From contig JAHFAU010000032.1 in the NCBI GenBank assembly GCA_023250385.1, positions 1 through 11,534 of the forward strand: a DNA stretch of 11,534 bases, written 5' to 3'. Positions 7,419-11,534 of the stretch are shown here, one piece after another. The notes beneath the pieces are model-generated. The model made no database searches, had not been told where the DNA came from, and was given only the letters and a program-made list of their open reading frames with translations. The translations under genes and the position numbers were made by a program. Positions within the stretch are counted from its first letter, which is position 1. Each line of letters opens with the position of its first letter. The DNA is from Anaerolineales bacterium (GTDB taxonomy: Bacteria; Chloroflexota; Anaerolineae; Anaerolineales; E44-bin32).

Positions 7419-8192
7419 CTATTCGTCCGAGATTCGCACTGAAGGCTGAGGTCCGGCTGGCGATGAATAAAGCCGCCGCCGCCAGTTGCTGCGAATTCGG
7501 AAGAGATCAACGAACATCTGCAAGGAATCGCGCAGCAGTCGGACCCGGCTGCCGCGGATGTAGTACCAGGGGATCGCAACCTCGCGGACCCGATAGCCAA
7601 ACTTCGATGCCAGGAAGAGCACTTCCACGTCGAAGGTCCACCCATCAAGCTGTTGGATTGGGAAGAGGGCCTGGGCGGCCGCGGCGGTGAAACACTTAAA
7701 TCCGCATTGAGTGTCCTGAAGGCCTGGAACGGCAAGCAGCCGCACGAGGGAGTTGAAGCCCCGCCCGATCCAGTGCCGATAGGCGGGCTCACCGTAGCGG
7801 ACCGCCCCGGGAGATTCCCGGGAGGCGATGGCGATGTCAAAGTCGGCCAAGGTGGGAGGCAGGAAGCGAACTACTTCCTCGATCGGCATCGAGAGATCGG
7901 CGTCGCAGATGAAGCGATATTCGCCGCGGGCCGCCAACATCCCGCTGCGGACGGCCAACCCCTTGCCCGCCCGCGGTTCCCTCAGCACCCGCGTCCCCGC
8001 ATTGCTGCGGGCGAAGCGATCGGCCGCCTCGCCCGTGCGGTCAAGACTGCCGTTCTCGATGACCAGCAGCTCTGAGGCAAAACTTTGGCTGTGCAGGAAC
8101 TTGTGAACCCGCTCCAGGGTCGCCGGGAGCCGATGTTCCTCGTTGTGGGCTGGGATGATCAGGGAGAGGAAGGGCCTCTCGCTGGAGGTCAA
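7419..8192 (-). CDS. Family 2 glycosyltransferase, dolichyl/polyprenyl-phosphate glucosyl- or mannosyltransferase type (ALG5/DPM1-like)
   Basis: This GT-A enzyme most likely moves a sugar from a nucleotide-sugar to polyprenyl phosphate at the cytoplasmic membrane face, supplying glycan or glycolipid synthesis. The 257 residues show LSLIIPAHNEEHRLPATL (~9-26), VIENGSLDRTGE (~44-55), RAGKGLAVRSGM (~74-85), the metal/nucleotide-binding CDADLSMP (Asp97, Asp99), QDTQCGFKCF (~159-168) and DGWTFDVEVLFLA (~183-195). The latter two are typical of the ALG5-like branch. No membrane helix is visible; a basic segment near the C-terminus (RIRSNWRRRLYSS) could bind membrane. The start is TTG at 8192, overlapping the upstream stop as TTGA, which implies translational coupling with the NERD-like protein. 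The donor sugar and acceptor cannot be read from sequence. Confidence 0.88.
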   Translation of the reverse strand: MTSSERPFLSLIIPAHNEEHRLPATLERVHKFLHSQSFASELLVIENGSLDRTGEAADRFARSNAGTRVLREPRAGKGLAVRSGMLAARGEYRFICDADLSMPIEEVVRFLPPTLADFDIAIASRESPGAVRYGEPAYRHWIGRGFNSLVRLLAVPGLQDTQCGFKCFTAAAAQALFPIQQLDGWTFDVEVLFLASKFGYRVREVAIPWYYIRGSRVRLLRDSLQMFVDLFRIRSNWRRRLYSSPAGPQPSVRISDE

Positions 8193-9010
8193 TTGAGCAG
8201 CCGGTCTCCGAATACCGTGAAGCCGATGGCCAGCAAGACTGCGAATTCAAACAGCGCCATGGCTCCCAGCAAGAGCGCCTGCTTCATGCTGAAGGAACCG
8301 ATGCGGCGGACCGGCCGCAGCTCGGGTCGGACGTCCATCGGCCGGAGGGCCTGAGAATCGAACGACTTGTCTTCCTGCTGGGTCATCGGCTCAGGTACTG
8401 GCTCAGGTTCGGGGAGCTTTGGGTTGACCAGGGCATCCACGAGCATCTGGATGTCCTCTTGGTCCATGATTTGCTGCCGCTCCTGCAGGCTGGAGGCGAA
8501 GTGTTCGATCGCGTCTGCCAGGACGATGCGGGCCTGGGGATTGGCGCGGTCCACCAGAGTTTGGGGATTGGAAAAAACCAGCAAAGCTTCGAGCTCCGGC
8601 AGGGCAAAGCCTTGGGCTTCAAAATAGCGACGGAGGCCGCGGGCCAGGGCTAGAGCGCGGAATTGCAAGTTCGGCTGGGCCGGCTTGAAGTGACGGGTTC
8701 GACTATTGAACGACATCCATTGGTCTTCGCTAGCCCGGAAGTTGCCGCGTGCCGCACTGGGCTGGATCAGCCGAACTCCCTGCGGGCTGAACAAGATCAT
8801 CGGGGCCAGCACATCGGTCCCGACCAGCGGGACGTTTCGCAGGAGGGTATGCTCGTCGCCCAATACCCGGCCGATCTTGCGGGAAATGAATTCTTGGGCC
8901 CCCATCTCGCCGTACCAATCGAACCCGTGCTTCAAAGTTCCGAGAATGCGTTGCTCGAGGCTGATGACGCCTTGTTCGTCGCGGAATTTAGAGCGATCGT
9001 TGATTAGCAT
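8189..9010 (-). CDS. NERD-like domain protein with degenerate nuclease motif and C-terminal membrane anchor
   Basis: I start this 273-residue protein at ATG 9010. The frame continues upstream, but that part only mirrors the NfeD gene on the other strand, and a perfect -10 box lies 17 bases before this ATG. Residues ~30-175 follow the NERD layout: GEMGAQEFISRKI (34-46), NVPLVGTDVLAPMILFSPQG (59-78), LIQPSAARGNF (81-91), W98, a region near PNLQF (113-117), and EALLVFSNPQ (141-150). In active-type NERD domains the LIQPSAARG stretch reads roughly I-E-x-K-x-x-x-G; here Q, P and S occupy the E-x-K positions, so the nuclease centre is probably lost. A Pro/Glu-rich linker (~198-208) leads to one C-terminal membrane helix (~243-267), which makes it a tail-anchored cytoplasmic protein. 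Its function is unknown. It heads the minus-strand gene train and overlaps the glycosyltransferase by 4 bases. Confidence 0.78.
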   Translation of the reverse strand: MLINDRSKFRDEQGVISLEQRILGTLKHGFDWYGEMGAQEFISRKIGRVLGDEHTLLRNVPLVGTDVLAPMILFSPQGVRLIQPSAARGNFRASEDQWMSFNSRTRHFKPAQPNLQFRALALARGLRRYFEAQGFALPELEALLVFSNPQTLVDRANPQARIVLADAIEHFASSLQERQQIMDQEDIQMLVDALVNPKLPEPEPVPEPMTQQEDKSFDSQALRPMDVRPELRPVRRIGSFSMKQALLLGAMALFEFAVLLAIGFTVFGDRLLN

Positions 9011-9026
9011 GGCAGCGAACCACGAG

Positions 9027-9032
9027 ATTATA
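9027..9032 (-). promoter_or_regulatory. Perfect TATAAT -10 box for the minus-strand gene train
   Basis: On the minus strand TATAAT ends 16 bases before the ATG at 9010. Initiation about 7 bases downstream would leave a leader of about 10 nt, too short for a normal Shine-Dalgarno, and none is seen. No clear -35 lies at 16-18 bases. A short-leader or near-leaderless mRNA is inferred. Confidence 0.6.
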
Positions 9033-9085
9033 CAGCGCGGGTAGTTTGCCACGGTCCGCGGCGCGGCTCCATAGGTCTCGAAAGC

Positions 9086-9091
9086 TATAAT
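9086..9091 (+). promoter_or_regulatory. Perfect TATAAT -10 box for nfeD, implying a leaderless mRNA
   Basis: TATAAT ends 9 bases before the nfeD ATG at 9101. A normal initiation distance puts the RNA start at about 9098, on or next to the start codon, and there is no Shine-Dalgarno. No -35 is recognisable. It is divergent to the other TATAAT, with 53 bases between the two boxes. Confidence 0.6.
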
Positions 9092-9100
9092 GATTGTGGA

Positions 9101-10408
9101 ATGCGACGCGCCGTTTTCCTGATTCCAGGCTTGCTGTTGCTTGCCACGAGCTTCTCCGCCTCGGCCCAAGGCGCGCCGGAGATCCTGGTGCTCACCGCGA
9201 GCGGCCCGCTCACGCCCGCCACATTGGAGTACCTTGATCGCGGTCTGGAGCTGGCTGAGCGGAGGGAGGCGGCAGCTCTGATCCTGACCCTGGACACACC
9301 CGGCGGCCAGGTCGATCTCATGAACCGCATAATCCAATCCATTCGGGCCAGCTCGGTTCCGGTCGTGATTTTCGTCGCCCCGCGGGGAGCCATCGCAGGC
9401 AGCGCCGGCACCGTGATCACCCTGGCAGGTCACGTGGCCGCAATGGCCCCCGAGACCGCCATTGGCGCAGCCAGCCCGGTCGGAGGCCAGGGCGAGGAGC
9501 TAGGGGAGACGATCGAGAGAAAGATCAAGGAAATCCTGAAGGCGGAGGCCCGCGGCCTGGCTGCCCGCCGGGGTGAGGCGGCGGTCGCGCTGGCGGAGGC
9601 GACCATCGAGGAGGCCAAAGCTGCCTCGGCCGAGGAGGCCCTGCAAGCCGGACTGATCGATTTCGTCGCCGACGATCTAGACGATCTGCTGATCCAGCTC
9701 GATGGATTCACGGTCGAACTGGAGAGCGGTCCTCAAATCCTACGCACTCGAGGGGCTGAGTTGGTGGAAGTGAAGCAGACCTTCATCGAACAGCTGCTGG
9801 GCACCCTGACCAATCCCAACATCGTTTTCCTGTTGATGGCGATCGGAGTGCAGGCAATCCTGATCGAAATCTCCAGCCCGGGCGGATGGGTGGCGGGCTT
9901 CGTGGGGGTGATGTCGCTGGCGCTCGGAGCGTTTGGCCTCGGTGTGCTACCGGTCAACTGGGCCGGCTTGATCTTCCTGCTCACCGCCTTCGTGCTCTTT
10001 ATCCTGGACATCAAGGCGCCGACTCACGGAGCGCTCACCGCGGCTGGCGTAGCCTCCTTCATTGCCGGGGCGCTTATCCTCTTCAACTCACCCGGGACGC
10101 CGGAATTCCAACGGGTTTCGGTCCCCTTGGTAGTTGGAACCGGGCTGGCCATCTCGGCCGTCTTCCTGACTATTGTGACGTTCGCCATTAGGGCCCAGCG
10201 CCGGCGAGTCGAGGTTGGCCGGGAGGCGTTGATTGGACGGACCGGGATCACCAAGACCGAGTTGGCTCCGACCGGTATGGTCCAGGTGGCGAGTGAATTG
10301 TGGTCGGCGACGGTCGATGACCTTTCACGGGCTCTGCCGGCAGGTCAGGCAGTCGAGGTGACCGGAGTGGACGGACTGAGTCTCAAGGTCCGGGCCCGCG
10401 ATGGTTGA
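9101..10408 (+). CDS. nfeD: NfeD family membrane serine protease, full-length form
   Basis: Long NfeD proteins have a ClpP-like serine protease domain outside the membrane, several membrane helices and a C-terminal OB-fold. They usually act with a slipin/stomatin protein in membrane quality control. All parts are visible in these 435 residues. There is a signal peptide (MRRAVFLIPGLLLLATSFSA, cleavage near SAQ-GA). The protease domain (~27-200) has LDTPGGQVDLM, GAIAGSAGTVI with the nucleophile Ser101, and KIKEIL, whose Lys141 falls where the catalytic lysine of the archaeal 1510-N protease sits. The membrane helices lie at ~240-365. The OB domain (~370-432) includes GREALIGRTGITKTEL. Start ATG 9101 fits both the signal peptide and the -10 box at 9086. 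No slipin gene is adjacent: the next gene is an FHA protein with its own promoter overlapping this stop codon. Confidence 0.94.
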   Translation: MRRAVFLIPGLLLLATSFSASAQGAPEILVLTASGPLTPATLEYLDRGLELAERREAAALILTLDTPGGQVDLMNRIIQSIRASSVPVVIFVAPRGAIAGSAGTVITLAGHVAAMAPETAIGAASPVGGQGEELGETIERKIKEILKAEARGLAARRGEAAVALAEATIEEAKAASAEEALQAGLIDFVADDLDDLLIQLDGFTVELESGPQILRTRGAELVEVKQTFIEQLLGTLTNPNIVFLLMAIGVQAILIEISSPGGWVAGFVGVMSLALGAFGLGVLPVNWAGLIFLLTAFVLFILDIKAPTHGALTAAGVASFIAGALILFNSPGTPEFQRVSVPLVVGTGLAISAVFLTIVTFAIRAQRRRVEVGREALIGRTGITKTELAPTGMVQVASELWSATVDDLSRALPAGQAVEVTGVDGLSLKVRARDG

Positions 10409-10433
10409 CGTGATTTTCGAGCGCCTGTACACT
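10405..10433 (+). promoter_or_regulatory. Sigma70-type promoter for the FHA gene
   Basis: TTGACG (10405-10410) and TACACT (10428-10433) are separated by 17 bases, five and four matches to the -35 and -10 consensus. The -35 box overlaps the nfeD stop codon (TGA at 10406-10408). Initiation near 10440 would give a leader of about 20 nt containing AGGAGAGGGAGG. Confidence 0.68.
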
Positions 10434-10445
10434 TCCGCTTGCATA

Positions 10446-10456
10446 GGAGAGGGAGG
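10446..10456 (+). promoter_or_regulatory. Strong Shine-Dalgarno for the FHA gene
   Basis: A purine run, GGAGAGGGAGG, lies just before the ATG at 10459, with the best-spaced GGAG about 9 bases upstream. It is the most conspicuous ribosome-binding site in the window and fixes this start, in contrast to the neighbours that lack one. Confidence 0.75.
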
Positions 10457-10458
10457 CC

Positions 10459-11034
10459 ATGGCTGAGGCTGCCTTCCGTTTGGTCGTAAAGACCGGTCCC
10501 AACCCTGGGACTACCTTCGACCTGACTAAAGAAGTCACCCTGGTCGGCAGGGACGTAACCAACGACATCACCGTTGGGGATTCGGAGATCTCCCGCCAAC
10601 ACGCCCGACTCACGCGGACTCCGGGGGGCTACGTCATAGAAGACCTGGGCTCGACGAACGGGAGTTACGTCAACGGCGAACGGCTGGTCGCGCCGCGGGT
10701 GCTCTCGCCCGGGGATCTGCTCGGGATGGGCGAGAACGTGACCTTGAGCTTCGAGGCGACCTCGCCGGAAGCGGCTCAAACGGTGATGGGTGGGGCAGTC
10801 CGACGGGGTGCGGCGCCCGCTCAAGAGGTGATCCAAGCCCGGGCCCCTCAACCCGCTGCGCCGGCCCCGCTGCCCATCGAGCCGGCCTCCCGCGGCGGCG
10901 CGCGGCGCTGGGTACTTGCCGGAGCCGGCTGTCTGGTCCTGATTGTGATCTGCGCGGTAGCACTCTTCCTTTTGGACCAATACGCCCCCGATATTCTTTA
11001 CGCGCCCTTCAGGATGTTGGGGCTGACCGGCTGA
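10459..11034 (+). CDS. FHA domain protein with C-terminal membrane anchor
   Basis: FHA domains bind phosphothreonine peptides and commonly work with Ser/Thr protein kinases. In these 191 residues the FHA domain covers ~5-100. The conserved ligand-binding positions are present: Gly30-Arg31 (TLVGRDVTND), Ser45 and His48 (ISRQHARL), and Asn67 with Gly68 (EDLGSTNGSYVNG). A Pro/Ala-rich linker (~115-145) leads to basic GGARR, one membrane helix (~150-172) and a 19-residue tail. The FHA domain therefore probably faces the cytoplasm and recruits phosphorylated partners to the membrane. It has its own promoter and a strong Shine-Dalgarno, so it can be expressed separately from nfeD. No kinase or phosphatase gene is in the window, so its partner is unknown. 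The hydrolase lipoprotein follows 66 bases downstream, perhaps in the same transcript. Confidence 0.92.
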   Translation: MAEAAFRLVVKTGPNPGTTFDLTKEVTLVGRDVTNDITVGDSEISRQHARLTRTPGGYVIEDLGSTNGSYVNGERLVAPRVLSPGDLLGMGENVTLSFEATSPEAAQTVMGGAVRRGAAPAQEVIQARAPQPAAPAPLPIEPASRGGARRWVLAGAGCLVLIVICAVALFLLDQYAPDILYAPFRMLGLTG

Positions 11035-11100
11035 GGCTCCACAGCCACTGCTACCCGGGTGGCCGGCCTACGGTCGCCCCGTTTTCCAGTTCAACAATCA

Positions 11101-11534
11101 ATGGCCATGAGCTCGATCGGGGAATCCGGCGCTCGGTTGCTGATCGGTGCTGTGCTGCTGGCCGCCTGCCGGGCAACCGAGCCAGCGACTCAGCCGCCGC
11201 CCTCGCCACAGACCGACGTCCGGCTGGAGCCACAACTGCCGACGGGGGTGCAGCTGCAGGCCACCTTCGCAGTTCCCGCGATGCTGGACGGCCAACCGAC
11301 GATTCACAAAGAGATGCGTTATCTGCTCTACCTGCCGAGCGGATACGATCAGGCCCCCGATAGGCTCTGGCCGCTGATCCTGTTCCTGCACGGGTCCGGC
11401 GACGACGACTATGACTCGGCCTTCGTGCTGAGCTACGGCCTACCGGCGGTCTTGCAGGCGGGCGAGCAGCCGGAGGAGTTCCCGTTCCTTGTGGTATCGC
11501 CGCAGGCCTTTCCCGGCGGGACCTGGTGGACCGA
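11101..11534 (+). CDS. Alpha/beta-hydrolase fold lipoprotein (3'-truncated by window end)
   Basis: The frame is open from ATG 11101 to the window edge (144 residues visible). A second ATG at 11107 is an equally possible start; neither has a Shine-Dalgarno. The N-terminus is a lipoprotein signal: hydrophobic RLLIGAVLLAAC with lipobox LAAC (lipidated Cys at residue 23 from the first ATG), then a Thr/Pro/Gln-rich spacer (ATEPATQPPPSPQT). From about residue 60 it reads EMRYLLYLPSGYD, WPLILFLHGSGDDD and FLVVSPQAFPGGTWW. This is the opening of an alpha/beta-hydrolase of the esterase/PHB-depolymerase/phospholipase-carboxylesterase type, with HGSG as oxyanion-hole region. The nucleophile GxSxG and catalytic Asp/His would lie beyond the window, so activity cannot be confirmed. 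It is inferred to sit on the outer face of the membrane. Confidence 0.82.
   Translation, partial: MAMSSIGESGARLLIGAVLLAACRATEPATQPPPSPQTDVRLEPQLPTGVQLQATFAVPAMLDGQPTIHKEMRYLLYLPSGYDQAPDRLWPLILFLHGSGDDDYDSAFVLSYGLPAVLQAGEQPEEFPFLVVSPQAFPGGTWWT

Noticed and set aside
9011..9433. N-terminal extension of the NERD-like protein to 414 residues
   Set aside because: The extra 141 residues are antisense to the signal peptide and protease domain of NfeD, are low in hydrophobic pattern, and lie upstream of the perfect -10 box. ATG 9010 is the natural start.
10345..10980. 211-codon minus-strand open frame
   Set aside because: It is antisense to the end of nfeD, the FHA promoter and the FHA gene, all of which have strong independent support.

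Overview
This is a GC-rich bacterial window with densely packed genes. The gene mix suggests an uncultured member of the Chloroflexota (Anaerolineae-like): a degenerate NERD-type membrane protein, an ALG5/DPM1-like glycosyltransferase, a one-chain ADP-forming acyl-CoA synthetase beside a BioD-like/DRTGG protein, a surface protein ending in a Cna-B/SdrD-like repeat, and frequent TTG starts without a clear Shine-Dalgarno. The lineage is inferred from gene content only. No mobile element, CRISPR array, tRNA or rRNA was seen.

Layout. (1) 2-367, plus: the C-terminal end of a membrane-anchored surface protein. (2) 368-595: a convergent intergenic region with a perfect TATAAT followed by three hairpins. 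The last hairpin is a good bidirectional terminator, and the block may also encode a small RNA. (3) 9010 down to 596, minus: a probable gene train reading NERD-like membrane protein, glycosyltransferase (4-base TTGA overlap), RNase HII, ADP-forming acyl-CoA synthetase, BioD-like/DRTGG protein (2-base gap), aconitase A. Aconitase has its own candidate promoter inside a set of small repeats. (4) 9011-9100: a divergent region with two perfect -10 boxes, one per strand, both very close to the start codons. (5) 9101 to the end, plus: full-length NfeD protease, a tail-anchored FHA protein with its own promoter, and the first part of an alpha/beta-hydrolase lipoprotein cut by the window edge.

How the genes fit together. 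Aconitase (TCA cycle), the acyl-CoA synthetase (acyl-CoA + ADP + Pi to acid + ATP + CoA) and the DRTGG protein form a carbon/energy block at the acetyl-CoA node. The DRTGG protein looks like the regulatory N-terminal half of a long phosphotransacetylase without its catalytic domain. RNase HII is housekeeping. The glycosyltransferase, NERD-like protein, NfeD, FHA protein and lipoprotein all point to the cell envelope. Most of the window is ordinary. The items most worth a second look are the hairpin block at 412-542, the NERD-like protein without nuclease residues, the DRTGG/acyl-CoA synthetase pair, and the start region of RNase HII.
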